DNA of 64,000 nt from Sphingomonas phyllosphaerae 5.2 (GTDB lineage Bacteria > Pseudomonadota > Alphaproteobacteria > Sphingomonadales > Sphingomonadaceae). Of this stretch, positions 37,074 through 47,625 are shown piece after piece. The DNA lies in assembly GCF_000419605.1 (NCBI RefSeq), contig NZ_ATTI01000001.1:62001-126000 (forward strand), written 5' to 3'. The translations under genes and the position numbers were made by a program. The notes beneath the pieces were generated by a model. It was not told where the DNA came from and did no database searches. It saw nothing but the letters and a program-made list of their open reading frames with translations. Position 1 is the stretch's first letter. The number at the start of each line of letters is the position of its first letter.

Positions 37074-37348
37074 TGCGTCGGGTGGCGCATGAAGCCGGCG
37101 AGCGGTTCGAACGTCGCGGCGTCCGTCACCGCGACGTTCGCGACGCGCGCGGCGGGCGGGCCGTGCCGGGCGGCGGTCGCGAGCTGGTCCAGGATGTCGG
37201 ACGCGCCCTCGACTAGTGCCTCGACGCTGCCGTCGCTGCGGTTGCGGACCCAGCCCGCGACGTCGTGTGCGCGCGCCTGCGCGACGAACCAGTCGCGATA
37301 GCCGACGCCCTGCACGCGGCCGGTGATGGTGAAGTGGCGGCGCGTCAT
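37070..37348 (-). CDS. acyP: Acylphosphatase
   Basis: The 92-residue protein has the acylphosphatase signature [12 protein letters not shown] with the phosphate-binding arginine, and [17 protein letters not shown] with the catalytic asparagine. It hydrolyses acyl phosphates such as acetyl or carbamoyl phosphate. The start overlaps the cyclophilin stop and its own stop overlaps ung, forming a tight three-gene unit. Confidence 0.92.
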   Translation of the reverse strand: MTRRHFTITGRVQGVGYRDWFVAQARAHDVAGWVRNRSDGSVEALVEGASDILDQLATAARHGPPAARVANVAVTDAATFEPLAGFMRHPTQ

Positions 37349-37995
37349 CCGTCGCGGCGATGTTCGAGCAGCCACGGCCGCGGGCGACCGGTCGGTTTCG
37401 GCGTGCCGTCGAGCCGGATCGCGCGGGTGACGACCACCGGGCGGAGCATCAGCGTACCGTTCATCTGCTGCCCGGTCGGCTCGGCGAGGATGCGCTTGAC
37501 CGTCTTCTGCCCGGCAACGACGCGGCCGAAGGCGGCATAACCCGGATCGCGCGGGCTCCAGTCCATGTACGCGGCCGGACCGACCGTGATGAAGAAGTTG
37601 CCGTTCGCCGATCCCGGCGGGCCCTTGCGCGCCATCGAGATCGTCATGTTCAGATGGCGGATACCGGTCTTCTTCGTGGATTCGTGCGGGATCATGTCGA
37701 GGAAGCGGCGCGCGTCGGTGCGGATGCCCGACTGGATGAAGCCGGTGCCGGGCAGCTTCCTGCTTCGCGCGGTACGATAGAAACTGACCCCGTCGAAGCG
37801 GCCGTCATCGACGTAGCGCATGAAATTGTCGGTAGTGGCCGGCGCGTGGCGGCGGTCGAGCGCGAGGACGATCGGGCCGTCCGCGGTCTCCAGCCGGACG
37901 CGGACCCAGCCGGGCACGGCCCGATCGGCGCGTTGCGCGGCGGCCGGGAGCGGGGCGAGGGCGAGCAGGGCGAGGAGCAGGCGGGGGAGGCGCAT
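37345..37995 (-). CDS. Cyclophilin-type peptidyl-prolyl isomerase, exported
   Basis: The 216-residue protein has a signal peptide ([16 protein letters not shown]) and a cyclophilin domain: [40 protein letters not shown], the core [19 protein letters not shown] and [14 protein letters not shown]. It should act on prolines of periplasmic or outer-membrane proteins. No strong ribosome site is seen before ATG 37995. It is first in the unit with acylphosphatase and ung. Confidence 0.9.
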   Translation of the reverse strand: MRLPRLLLALLALAPLPAAAQRADRAVPGWVRVRLETADGPIVLALDRRHAPATTDNFMRYVDDGRFDGVSFYRTARSRKLPGTGFIQSGIRTDARRFLDMIPHESTKKTGIRHLNMTISMARKGPPGSANGNFFITVGPAAYMDWSPRDPGYAAFGRVVAGQKTVKRILAEPTGQQMNGTLMLRPVVVTRAIRLDGTPKPTGRPRPWLLEHRRDG

Positions 37996-38036
37996 GAGCA
38001 GCGATGTACGGATCGCCTGCGACGATCGCAACGCCG

Positions 38037-38640
38037 TCAGATCCCCGGCCACTTGAGCCCGGCGGGCAGCGCGTCAGCGGCATAGTCGACCTGCGACACG
38101 CGGCGGCGGCGATGGCCATGCGCCGCGGCGGACGCGTGGAGGATAGCGGTGGCATAGCACCAGATGTCGCCCGCCGCGGCGACGCAACGGATCGTGCCGC
38201 AGCGTGCGACGGTGGCGCGACCGCCTCCCCCCCCCCCCCCCCCGGCGATCGGCCCAGCCGGGGCGATCAGCAGGGGCGCATCGTCGTCGGGCATGTCGTC
38301 CAGGTGCACGCGCAGCGTCAGCATTGCGGCGGTGACGGCGAAGGGCGGCTCGACATGGACGATTCCCTGCTTGATCGACCGTAGCCGGCGACGTCGACGC
38401 GCGCGTACCGCGATGGCCCGATCCTGATGCCAGCCAGGCGCCCAGTTCGTCGCGGCGCGCTTGTCGAACAGGACGGCGCGGACCGGGCGCGCGCGGGTGC
38501 CGAGGCGGCGGACGGCGACGGCATGATCGGCCCGGCGGCGAGCAGGCCGGGGAGGGCGGGATTATGCAAGAGCGTCGCCCTGCGTCGATCCATCATCGTC
38601 ATGACGAACGTTGCGCCACGCTCCAGCGCGTGCGGGGCGG
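38037..38640 (-). pseudogene. Phytanoyl-CoA dioxygenase family gene, disrupted
   Basis: On the minus strand a PhyH-like protein can be pieced together. PALPGLLAAGPI is in one frame. A second frame gives RARPVRAVLFDKRAATNWAP, the iron motif WHQD, then SIKQGIVHVEPPF, LRVHLDDMPDDDAPLLIAP and the C-terminal VARCGT, AGDIWCYAT, VSQVDYAADALP. At least one frameshift separates the parts and no start codon serves the main frame. The segment that normally holds the distal iron histidine (APGSH) reads AGPIAGGGGGGGG, encoded by a 17-nt G run. Either a decayed gene or a poorly assembled region. Confidence 0.7.
38227..38243. repeat. C17 homopolymer
   Basis: Seventeen consecutive C on plus (G on minus), inside the disrupted dioxygenase gene. 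Such a tract is prone to slippage and to assembly error. No other homopolymer of this length was seen in the window. Confidence 0.9.
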
Positions 38641-38716
38641 GCGCTTGATTGGTTCGCGATGCTCACAGGGGGGCGGGGCAGTGACGCGGGCGTGACGCTC
38701 GCTCGGGTGCGGAACC

Positions 38717-38747
38717 GGCGGGCAGCATCGCTTCGCGGCTGCCCGCC
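38717..38747 (-). terminator. Terminator-like hairpin after etfA
   Basis: A perfect 10-bp GC-rich stem (38717-38726 with 38738-38747, loop of 11) begins 9 bp past the etfA stop. No T-run follows, so termination may need Rho. Confidence 0.5.
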
Positions 38748-38755
38748 GTCCGTCG

Positions 38756-39685
38756 TTACAGCTTCCCGGTCAGTTCCGGGATGATCTTGAACAGGTCGCC
38801 GACCAGTCCGAGGTCGGCGACCTGGAAGATCGGCGCGTCCTCGTCCTTGTTGATCGCGATGATCGTCTTGCTGTCCTTCATGCCCGCAAGATGCTGGATC
38901 GCGCCCGAAATGCCGACCGCGACATAGACCTCCGGGGCGACGATCTTGCCGGTCTGCCCGACCTGATAATCGTTGGGGACATAGCCCGCGTCGACGGCGG
39001 CGCGGCTGGCGCCGACGCCCGCGCCCAGCTTGTCGGCGAGCGGCTCGATCAGTTCGTGGAACTTCTCGCCCGAGCCGAGCGCGCGTCCGCCGGACACGAT
39101 GATCCTGGCGCTGGTCAGTTCCGGGCGCGTGGACGCGGCGATTTCCTGGTTGACGAAGGTGGCGAGGCCGGTGTCGCCGGTCGCGGCAACCGCCTCGATG
39201 GTTCCCGAACCGCCCTCGGCGGCCGCCTTCTCGAACGCCGTGCCGCGGACGGTGATGACCTTCTTGGCGTCCGATGTACGGACGGTGGCGATCGCGTTGC
39301 CGGCGTAGATCGGGCGCGTGAACGTGTCCTCGCCCTCCACCGACAGGATGTCGCTGATCTGCATGACGTCGAGCAGCGCGGCGACCCGCGGGGCGACCGC
39401 CTTGCCGGTGGTGGTCGCCGGCACGACGAACGCATCGTGGTGGCCCATCAGTTCGACCACCAGCGGCGCGACGTTCTCGGCCAGCGCATGCGCATAGGCG
39501 GCGTCGTCCGCGACATGGACCTTGCCGACGCCGGCGATCTTCGCCGCCGCATCCGCGACGCCGCCGACGTTCTGCCCGGCGACGAGCAGGTGTACCTCGC
39601 CCAGCTTCGCCGCGGCGGTGACCGCGGAGAGTGTGGCGCTTTTGACGGCCGAACCGTCGTGTTCGACCCAAACCAGAGTCTTCAT
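38756..39685 (-). CDS. etfA: Electron transfer flavoprotein subunit alpha
   Basis: The 309-residue subunit opens with [11 protein letters not shown]. Its C-terminal FAD domain has the signature [16 protein letters not shown], then [41 protein letters not shown] (read as separate family blocks) and [24 protein letters not shown]. It carries electrons from acyl-CoA and other dehydrogenases to ETF-ubiquinone oxidoreductase. It follows etfB with a 17-bp gap. Confidence 0.95.
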   Translation of the reverse strand: MKTLVWVEHDGSAVKSATLSAVTAAAKLGEVHLLVAGQNVGGVADAAAKIAGVGKVHVADDAAYAHALAENVAPLVVELMGHHDAFVVPATTTGKAVAPRVAALLDVMQISDILSVEGEDTFTRPIYAGNAIATVRTSDAKKVITVRGTAFEKAAAEGGSGTIEAVAATGDTGLATFVNQEIAASTRPELTSARIIVSGGRALGSGEKFHELIEPLADKLGAGVGASRAAVDAGYVPNDYQVGQTGKIVAPEVYVAVGISGAIQHLAGMKDSKTIIAINKDEDAPIFQVADLGLVGDLFKIIPELTGKL

Positions 39686-39702
39686 GTCCGTTCTCCCGCC
39701 GC

Positions 39703-40452
39703 TTACTTCGCGATGCCCATCGACTTCAGCTTGTCGACGAGCGCATCCACGTCCGCCACCTTGATGCCGGCCTGGCGCTTGGCCGGTTCGGCGACGCTGA
39801 TCGTGGTCAGCCGCGGCGTGACGTCGACGCCGAGATCGGCGGCGGTCCTGGTCGCCAGCGGCTTTGACTTGGCCTTCATGATGTTGGGCAGGCTGGCGTA
39901 GCGCGGTTCGTTGAGGCGCAGGTCGGTAGTGACGATCGCCGGGAGCTTGAACGTGTCCGTCTCCAGGCCGCCATCGACTTCGCGCGTCACGGTGACGACG
40001 TCGCCGCCCAGCTCGACCTTCGACGCGAACGTGCCCTGGCCCCAGCCGAGCAGCCCCGCGAGCATCTGCCCGGTCTGGTTGTTGTCGTCGTCGATCGCCT
40101 GCTTGCCGAGGATCACCAGCTGCGGCTGTTCCTCCTCGACGATCTTCGCAAGCAGCTTGGCGACGCCCAGCGGCTCGACCTTGGTGTCCGACGTGACGAG
40201 GATCGCGCGATCGGCGCCCATCGCCAGCGCGGTGCGCAGCGTGTCCTGCGCCTTGAGCTCGCCGATCGAAACGACGACGATCTCGGTGACCGCACCCTTT
40301 TCCTTCAGGCGGATGGCTTCCTCGACCGCAATCTCGTCGAAGGGGTTCATGCTCATCTTGACGTTGGCCAGGTCGACGCCCGAACCGTCCGCTTTCACGC
40401 GGGGCTTCACGTTGTAGTCAAGCACGCGCTTGACCGGCACCAAGACCTTCAT
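39703..40452 (-). CDS. etfB: Electron transfer flavoprotein subunit beta
   Basis: The 249-residue subunit begins [19 protein letters not shown] and has the AMP-binding family pattern [34 protein letters not shown] and the signature [26 protein letters not shown]. It is the structural partner of EtfA, the next gene. GGAG lies about 10 nt before the ATG. Likely the first gene of the two-gene operon. Confidence 0.95.
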   Translation of the reverse strand: MKVLVPVKRVLDYNVKPRVKADGSGVDLANVKMSMNPFDEIAVEEAIRLKEKGAVTEIVVVSIGELKAQDTLRTALAMGADRAILVTSDTKVEPLGVAKLLAKIVEEEQPQLVILGKQAIDDDNNQTGQMLAGLLGWGQGTFASKVELGGDVVTVTREVDGGLETDTFKLPAIVTTDLRLNEPRYASLPNIMKAKSKPLATRTAADLGVDVTPRLTTISVAEPAKRQAGIKVADVDALVDKLKSMGIAK

Positions 40453-40572
40453 CGAGGCTCCTTCCGGGGATCGTTCTTTACAGACATTCTCGGCGCGAGA
40501 TGTGGCGGTTCGGCGCGGGTTTCGCAAGTCGGGTACGGTCCCGCGGCGATGTCGTAGCGTCAGCGCGCATGA

Positions 40573-40607
40573 AAACGGGCCGGGACGCCGATGCGCCCGG
40601 CCCGTTT
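40573..40607 (-). terminator. Rho-independent terminator after sucC
   Basis: A perfect 12-bp stem (40573-40584 with 40596-40607, loop of 11) is followed on the minus strand by TTTTC. It starts 27 bp past the sucC stop and separates it from etfB. Confidence 0.8.
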
Positions 40608-40633
40608 CGACAAATCACCGATTCGGGAAGAGG

Positions 40634-41833
<1,200 letters not shown>

Positions 41834-41981
41834 GGGGCTCTCCCAGGTGCAGCGATAAAATCGCGCCAGCCTAGAGCACAATGGTGCAAGCGAATCCACC
41901 CTTTATCGTCCAGCATCTGCGAAGCAAGTGCAATAAGCGGAAGAAGTTGCCAGAACGTTCCCGCTGCGCCATGCCGGAGAC

Positions 41982-44690
41982 GTGATACGGCTTCCGCATC
42001 CGGCGCTGCACGCCAGCCATTCCGGCATCTGGGTGGCGGAAGGCGACGCGACGCGTGCCTTGTCGCGCGGCGAGGCGATCCGGCTGGCGGCCGACACGCC
42101 GGTGATCCTGTTGAACGCGCCGCTGATCGGACAACGGCTCGGCTATGCCGAGCTGTCCGGCCTCGACCTGCTCGAACTGTTCGCGTTCCTGCACCCGGCG
42201 CGGTTCATGGTGCCGACCCCGAAGGGTGTGGCAGATGCGTGCGGGCTGCCGGTTCCCACGCGTGACGACGAGATCGCCGCGTTCCTGCGTGCGGCGGCCG
42301 AGCGGATGCTGGCGGTAACGGACGGCGCCTGGGTCGAGCGCGAAGGGGCGTGGACCGCGGCGCAGTCGCTCACCCGCGCGCGTTGGGCATGGGCGCCGAT
42401 GGTGGCGGCGCGCATCCCCAAGCCGCAGCAGAACGAACGCTGGCTGTTCTCGCGCCTGCCCGAATGGGAGGAGGTCGCGCCACGCCCGGCGCCGCGCAGC
42501 GTGACGCTGGAGGATCGCGCGGTGCTCGAGCGCCTCGACCGGCTGACCGGACAGGGTGCGGAAACGCGCGTGGGGCAGCGTGCCTATGCCGCCGCCGCCA
42601 GCACCGCCTTTGCCCCGCGCGCGGCGCGCGACACGCCCAACCTGGTGCTGGCGGAGGCGGGGACCGGGATCGGAAAGACGCTCGGCTATCTCGCGCCGGC
42701 CAGCCTGTGGGCGGAGCAGGCGGGCGGGGCGGTGTGGGTGTCGACCTATACCAAGGCGCTGCAACGGCAACTGGGGCACGAGACACGGCGGCTCCACCCC
42801 GATCGCGCGGTCCGCAAGGCAAAGGTCGTGACGCGGAAAGGGCGCGAGAATTACCTGTGCCTGCTCAACCTGGAGGACGCGCTGCAGGGCGGGTTCGCGG
42901 GGCGCGCGGCGATCCTGGCGCATCTGGTCGCGCGCTGGGCGGCGTATACCGACGATGGCGACATGATCGGCGGCGACCTGCCGGGATGGCTGGTGGCGCT
43001 GTTCCGCCGCAACGGGACGACCGCGCTGACCGACCGGCGCGGCGAGTGCGTGTATGCCGGCTGCCCGCATTACCGGAAATGCTTCATCGAGCGCGCGGCG
43101 CGTGCGTCCGCGGAAGCGGATCTGGTGATCGCCAACCACGCGTTGGTGATGGTCAATGCCGCGCGTGGGCGCGAACTGGCGACACGCCCGACCCGCTACG
43201 TCTTTGACGAAGGACATCATCTGTTCGATGCGGCCGACGCGATGTTCGGCACGGTCCTGTCCGGTGCGGAGACGATCGAGTTGCGGCGCTGGATCATCGG
43301 GCCGGAGGGGACGGCGCGCGGACGACGGCGCGGGTTGCAGGCGCGACTGTCCGATGTCGCCAGTTACGACGAACAGGGCGGACGCGCGGTCGGCGAGATC
43401 GTGACAGCGGCGCAGGCACTGGCATCGGACGGATGGCTGGCGCGGGTTGCGGAGGGGCAACCGTTCGGCGCGGTCGAGGCGCTGCTGGGGGCGGTGCGCG
43501 GGCTGGCCTATGCCCGCGCCGAGGAACGCGGCGCGGACGCCGGCTACGGGCTGGAAACCGAACTGGCCGAGCCGTCGCCCGAGTTGATCGAAGCCGCGGC
43601 GCCCGCTGCGCACGCGCTCGACGCGCTGGTGCGGCCGATGGTGGCACTGGGCAAGCGGCTGGAGGCGGTGCTGGCGGAGGGGCCGGACTGGCTGGACGGC
43701 GCAGCGCGCGCGCGGGTGGAAGGGGCGATCGCCTCGCTCGGCTGGCGCGCGGAGACGGTGGCGTCGTGGCTGGCGTTGCTGGCACGCGTCGGTGGGCCGG
43801 CGGACCCGCGCTTCGTCGACTGGCTGGCGGTCGACCGGGTCGAAGGGCGCGAATACGATATCGGGCTGCACCGGCGCTGGCTCGACCCGACGCTGCCCTT
43901 CGCCGAGACGGTGCTGAAGGGGGCGCACGGCGCGCTGGTGACCTCGGCGACATTGACCGCGGGCGGCGACTGGGACACCGCCGAGGCGCGGGTCGGAGCG
44001 CCGCACCTGCCACGTGCCGCCGGGCGCTTCCAGGCGGCGAGTCCGTTCGATTACGCAGCGCGCGCCGAAGTGGTGATCGTCACCGATGTGAAGCGCGGCG
44101 ACATCCCCGCGCTTGCCAACGCGTATGCGCGGCTGGTCGAGGCGAGCGCCGGGGGGGCGCTGGGGTTGTTCACCGCGATCCGGCGGTTGCGCGCCGTCCA
44201 TGCGCGGGTCGCAGACCGGCTGGCACGCGCCGGGCTGCCGCTGCACGCGCAGCACGTCGATCCGGTGGATACGGGCACGCTGGTCGACATCTTCCGCGAC
44301 GATCCGCACGCCAGCCTGTTCGGCACCGATGCGCTGCGCGACGGCGTCGACGTACCCGGCCATTCGCTGCGGCTGGTGGTGATGGAGGGGGTGCCATGGC
44401 CGAAGCCGACCGTGCTTCACGGCGCGCGGCGGCTGGCCGGCGGCGGCAGCGCCTATGACGACCGGATCGTGCGCGCGCGGCTGGCGCAGGCGTTCGGGCG
44501 GCTGATCCGGCGCGAGAGCGACGCAGGGCTGTTCGTGCTGCTGTCCGCGGCGATGCCGTCGCGCTTGCTCGATGCGTTCCCGCCGGGTGTGCCGGTGACG
44601 CGCGTGCCGCTGGACGAGGCGGTGGAAAGAGTAAGGCGGCGGCTATCCACAAGCGGTGACATCGGGCATGACGCGCGCCTCGACGCCTGA
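41982..44690 (+). CDS. DinG-like ATP-dependent DNA helicase (XPD family)
   Basis: The 902-residue protein starts at GTG 41982. After a 190-residue N-terminal region of unclear origin comes the SF2 core: Walker A LAEAGTGIGKTLGY, then the iron-sulfur cysteines in ENYLCLL and GECVYAGCPHYRKCF, LVIANHALVM and the DEGH box (YVFDEGHHLFD). The second RecA domain has ALVTSATLTAGGDWD, LFGTDALRDGVDVPG and QAFGRLIRRESDAG (motif VI). It should unwind DNA 5' to 3' in repair or R-loop removal. The N-terminal region is longer than in E. coli DinG. Confidence 0.87.
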   Translation: MIRLPHPALHASHSGIWVAEGDATRALSRGEAIRLAADTPVILLNAPLIGQRLGYAELSGLDLLELFAFLHPARFMVPTPKGVADACGLPVPTRDDEIAAFLRAAAERMLAVTDGAWVEREGAWTAAQSLTRARWAWAPMVAARIPKPQQNERWLFSRLPEWEEVAPRPAPRSVTLEDRAVLERLDRLTGQGAETRVGQRAYAAAASTAFAPRAARDTPNLVLAEAGTGIGKTLGYLAPASLWAEQAGGAVWVSTYTKALQRQLGHETRRLHPDRAVRKAKVVTRKGRENYLCLLNLEDALQGGFAGRAAILAHLVARWAAYTDDGDMIGGDLPGWLVALFRRNGTTALTDRRGECVYAGCPHYRKCFIERAARASAEADLVIANHALVMVNAARGRELATRPTRYVFDEGHHLFDAADAMFGTVLSGAETIELRRWIIGPEGTARGRRRGLQARLSDVASYDEQGGRAVGEIVTAAQALASDGWLARVAEGQPFGAVEALLGAVRGLAYARAEERGADAGYGLETELAEPSPELIEAAAPAAHALDALVRPMVALGKRLEAVLAEGPDWLDGAARARVEGAIASLGWRAETVASWLALLARVGGPADPRFVDWLAVDRVEGREYDIGLHRRWLDPTLPFAETVLKGAHGALVTSATLTAGGDWDTAEARVGAPHLPRAAGRFQAASPFDYAARAEVVIVTDVKRGDIPALANAYARLVEASAGGALGLFTAIRRLRAVHARVADRLARAGLPLHAQHVDPVDTGTLVDIFRDDPHASLFGTDALRDGVDVPGHSLRLVVMEGVPWPKPTVLHGARRLAGGGSAYDDRIVRARLAQAFGRLIRRESDAGLFVLLSAAMPSRLLDAFPPGVPVTRVPLDEAVERVRRRLSTSGDIGHDARLDA

Positions 44691-44705
44691 CGGAGAACCT
44701 CGCGC

Positions 44706-45245
44706 GTGAAGACGCTGACGCTGTTGCGCCACGCCAAGTCGGGCTGGGACGATCCGGTGGCGCGCGACTTCGATCGCCCGCTGAACCCGAAGGGGCGCCG
44801 CGCCGCGGCGACGATGGGGCGGCATCTGCGCGAGCTTGGCTTGCAGTTCGATCGCGTGATCGCTTCGCCCGCGGTGCGCGTCGAAGAGACGGTGGCGGAG
44901 ATCGAGCACGGGCTGGGGCGCGCGCTCTCCCCCGAGTGGGACCGTCGGCTGTACCTCGCCTCCGCCGCGACGTTGCTCGATCTGGTGCACGAATTGGGCG
45001 GGGCGTCCGCCTCGATCCTGCTGATCGGGCACAATCCCGGGCTGGAGGACCTTACGCTGTTGCTGGTGTCCGATCAGGCGGGCGGGCTGCGCGAGGCGGC
45101 CGAGGAGAAATATCCCACCGCAACACTCGCCGAGCTGACGTTCGACACGGACGACTGGCAGGACGTCGCGGCCGGGCGCGGGTTGCTGCGCCGGTTCGTG
45201 CGGCCGCGCGATGTCGATCCAACGCTGGGGCCGGATTCGAATTGA
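44706..45245 (+). CDS. SixA-type histidine phosphatase
   Basis: The 179-residue protein starts at a GTG with GGAG 10 nt upstream. It has the RHG active-site motif in TLLRHAKSGWDD, ARDFDRPLNPKGRRAA, VIASPAVRVEET and the second histidine in LLIGHNPGLEDL. Small members of this branch remove phosphate from phosphohistidine proteins; the target here is unknown. It follows the helicase gene with 15 bp between. Confidence 0.88.
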   Translation: MKTLTLLRHAKSGWDDPVARDFDRPLNPKGRRAAATMGRHLRELGLQFDRVIASPAVRVEETVAEIEHGLGRALSPEWDRRLYLASAATLLDLVHELGGASASILLIGHNPGLEDLTLLLVSDQAGGLREAAEEKYPTATLAELTFDTDDWQDVAAGRGLLRRFVRPRDVDPTLGPDSN

Positions 45246-45395
45246 CCCGGATCGCTGCCGGGCGAGCAGCGGCGTTTGTTCGTCACGCTCGATCGTGCCG
45301 GGCGGGCGTGCGGTGAGCGTGTCGAAGATAGCGGCGGTGCGGCCTGCACTATCAATGCCGTGTACCGCGCGACGCCCCGTCGACCGCGCTTCGCT

Positions 45396-46079
45396 CTACG
45401 TGGCGGGCGCCTGACGGGCGCCGCACACGACATTGGCAGGCTTCGCGGCGCGGATCGTGCATTGCGGCCGTCCGGCGATCGATACCTGCGCGTCCGGGCC
45501 GGCGGTGACCTGCGCGGCCGTGCGGGCGGCGGCGCGGACGATGATGTCGCCCATCGCCTGAACCGCGATCCGGTCCGATGCGACGCCCGCCACGTCGATG
45601 GTGCCGGGACCGTTGCCCGTCACCCGCACCTCAGCCGCGCGCCCGGCGGCGGTAATCGTACCGTCGCCGACCAAAGTCGCGGCGAAGCTGTCGGCGTCGA
45701 CACGCGCGATCGTGATCGTGCCCGTGCCAGCGACAGATGCGCTCGCCCGGCTGCCGCGCAGCGCGTCGAGTGTGACAGTCGCCGGGACGAACAGCGCGAT
45801 CGACTCGACGCGCGGGGTAAAGATCGTGACGTGGCCGATCGGCGCGGATGCACGCGGCGCGCGGATCGTCAGCGTATTGCCGTCCACGCGAACGTCGAGC
45901 GTGTCGAGCGCGGCGCGCCCCGGCCCGGTTGCGCGCACGCCGGTGCCGGCCCCTGTGGTGATGCGCACGTCAATCGGCGCCTCGATCCGGATACGTTCGA
46001 CGCTGCCGACCGGCCACCGGCGCTCGGCGGCGTGCGCCGGTACCGCAAGCGTCGCGAGCAGCGGGATCAGCCGCCGCAG
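45396..46079 (-). CDS. GIN-domain (DUF2807) exported protein, non-canonical start
   Basis: The frame encodes about 227 residues: LRRLIPLLATLAVPAHAAE is a good signal peptide, followed by RWPVGSVERIRIEAPIDV, a DUF2807/GIN start, and a repetitive beta-helix region. No ATG, GTG or TTG exists in front of the signal peptide; the CTG at 46079 (or 46070) is the best start, overlapping the stop of the preceding GIN gene. The first standard start, GTG 45968, would remove the signal and part of the domain. Translation may be coupled to the upstream gene. Confidence 0.65.
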   Translation of the reverse strand: MRRLIPLLATLAVPAHAAERRWPVGSVERIRIEAPIDVRITTGAGTGVRATGPGRAALDTLDVRVDGNTLTIRAPRASAPIGHVTIFTPRVESIALFVPATVTLDALRGSRASASVAGTGTITIARVDADSFAATLVGDGTITAAGRAAEVRVTGNGPGTIDVAGVASDRIAVQAMGDIIVRAAARTAAQVTAGPDAQVSIAGRPQCTIRAAKPANVVCGARQAPAT

Positions 46080-46777
46080 CGTACGTCGCCCGAGCCGGCC
46101 TTGCGAACGGTGCAGCGCGCCTCCGCGCCGAGGTCGACATCGCCCGAGCCGCTTGCCGACACCGTCGCGTCGCCGCGGACAGTGACCCGGATATCGCCCG
46201 AGCCCGCCGACTGGACGTGCGCGGTGCGCGCGATCAGTTGCGCGGCGGCGACGTCGCCCGATCCGGTCGCGTCGATCGCGAGCTGTCGCGCTTCACCCCG
46301 GGCGGCGAGCCCGCCCGAGCCGACGATCGAGAGGCGGAGCCGATCGACCGCGACCTGCGCGAGCGTCAGGTCTCCCGATCCGGTGAGGCGCGCATCGAAC
46401 GACGCGCCGCGCACCTGGTCCACGCGCAAATCGCCCGAACCGTCGAGCGCGGCCGCGGTAAGCGCGGGCGCCGTGACATGGATGCGCGCGTCACCATCGC
46501 CGGACGACCAGCTGCGGGAGATCGTCAACTGCCTGCCGTTCTTGCTGATCTTCAGCTTGTCGAGGATTTTCGGATCGCCCTCGGCGCGTATCGAGAAGGC
46601 TCCCCCGACGCGGACGTCGACATCGTCGCTGCCCGCGAGGCGGACCGCGTCGAAGTCACGGACGTCATAGCTGCGGGAGCTGCCGGTACCGTTCGGCGCG
46701 TTCCCCGACTTGCCATCGTCGCCGTTGTTGCCGCACGCCACCAGCGGCAGCAGCGCCGCGAGAACCATCGTCCGCAT
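46067..46777 (-). CDS. Head GIN-domain (DUF2807) lipoprotein
   Basis: The 236-residue lipoprotein starts at an ATG with AAGGGAG upstream. The lipobox is LPLVAC. A polar linker leads to SYDVRDFDAVRLAGSDDVDVRVG, the GIN start. The rest is a beta-helix of short repeats, each with a GSGD-type turn: DGSGDLRV, TGSGDLTL, VGSGGLAA, TGSGDVAA, AGSGDIRV, SGSGDVDL and AGSGDVRC. The family is thought to bind at the cell surface, but no function is proven. A second GIN gene overlaps its stop. Confidence 0.85.
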   Translation of the reverse strand: MRTMVLAALLPLVACGNNGDDGKSGNAPNGTGSSRSYDVRDFDAVRLAGSDDVDVRVGGAFSIRAEGDPKILDKLKISKNGRQLTISRSWSSGDGDARIHVTAPALTAAALDGSGDLRVDQVRGASFDARLTGSGDLTLAQVAVDRLRLSIVGSGGLAARGEARQLAIDATGSGDVAAAQLIARTAHVQSAGSGDIRVTVRGDATVSASGSGDVDLGAEARCTVRKAGSGDVRCGG

Positions 46778-46833
46778 CACCCGTCTCCCTTGTGTGTTGC
46801 GATGCTAATACACGCCTGCGGCCGGCACAAACG

Positions 46834-46863
46834 AAAAAAGGGCGACCGTCGCCGGCCGCCCTT
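46834..46863 (-). terminator. Rho-independent terminator after carD
   Basis: AAAGGGCG pairs with CGCCCTTT (46837-46844 with 46856-46863), and on the minus strand the hairpin runs into TTTTTT. It lies 30 bp past the carD stop. Confidence 0.8.
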
Positions 46864-46892
46864 TCCGCACGCAACAGGGTCAGGCGACCGCG

Positions 46893-47426
46893 TCAGGCGG
46901 GCACCTTGTCCTTGTTGTAGATCGCTGCGGCCTTGCGCAGGATATCGAGGATCTTCTCCTGCGCCGCCGGCTCGTCGATCTGCTCCATCGCGGCCAGCTC
47001 GCGGGCGAGGCGGCTGCACGCCCCCTCGAAGATCTGGCGCTCGGAATAGCTCTGCTCGGGCTGGTCGTCGGCGCGGAACAGGTCGCGGACCACTTCGGCG
47101 ATCGACGCGAGGTCGCCCGAATTGATCTTCGCCTCATATTCCTGCGCGCGACGCGACCACATCGTGCGCTTCACCTTGGGCTTGCCCTTGAGCGTCTCCA
47201 TCGCCTCGCGCATCGTCTTGTCCGACGACAGCTTCCGCATGCCCACCGATTCGGCCTTGTTGGTCGGCACGCGAAGCGTCATGCGCTCCTTCTCGAACCG
47301 CAGGACATAAAGCTCCAGCTGCATGCCGGCGATTTCCTGTTTCTGCAGCTCGATGACGCGCCCGACGCCGTGCTTGGGATAGACGACATAGTCGCCGACA
47401 TCGAAATGCAGAGCCTTGGCAGCCAT
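46893..47426 (-). CDS. carD: CarD family transcription regulator
   Basis: The 177-residue protein starts at an ATG behind GGAAAGG. The N-terminal RNA-polymerase interaction domain is FDVGDYVVYPKHGVGRVIELQ and VLRFEKERMTLRVP. The C-terminal helical DNA-binding domain has KRTMWSRRAQEYEAKINSGDL, VRDLFRADDQPEQSYSERQIFE and ARELAAMEQID. It binds RNA polymerase and stabilises open complexes, as at rRNA promoters. It belongs to a block with FdxA, S4 and helicase genes common in alphaproteobacteria. Confidence 0.94.
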   Translation of the reverse strand: MAAKALHFDVGDYVVYPKHGVGRVIELQKQEIAGMQLELYVLRFEKERMTLRVPTNKAESVGMRKLSSDKTMREAMETLKGKPKVKRTMWSRRAQEYEAKINSGDLASIAEVVRDLFRADDQPEQSYSERQIFEGACSRLARELAAMEQIDEPAAQEKILDILRKAAAIYNKDKVPA

Positions 47427-47625
47427 AGGTGGCCTTTCCAATGTTGTGGCCCCAACAGGCGCGACCCGTGACGCGAGCACCGCGAAACGACAATCAGGCT
47501 GGGGCGATAAGGTTTGGACGTCTCCGGCGAACGCTGACGAAGCGCCCGTGCCGGACGTATATAAACGCTTTGCAACAAAATTTCCAGCCTGTTTAGGGCA
47601 GGGGCGCTGACGAAGCGGAACTTTC

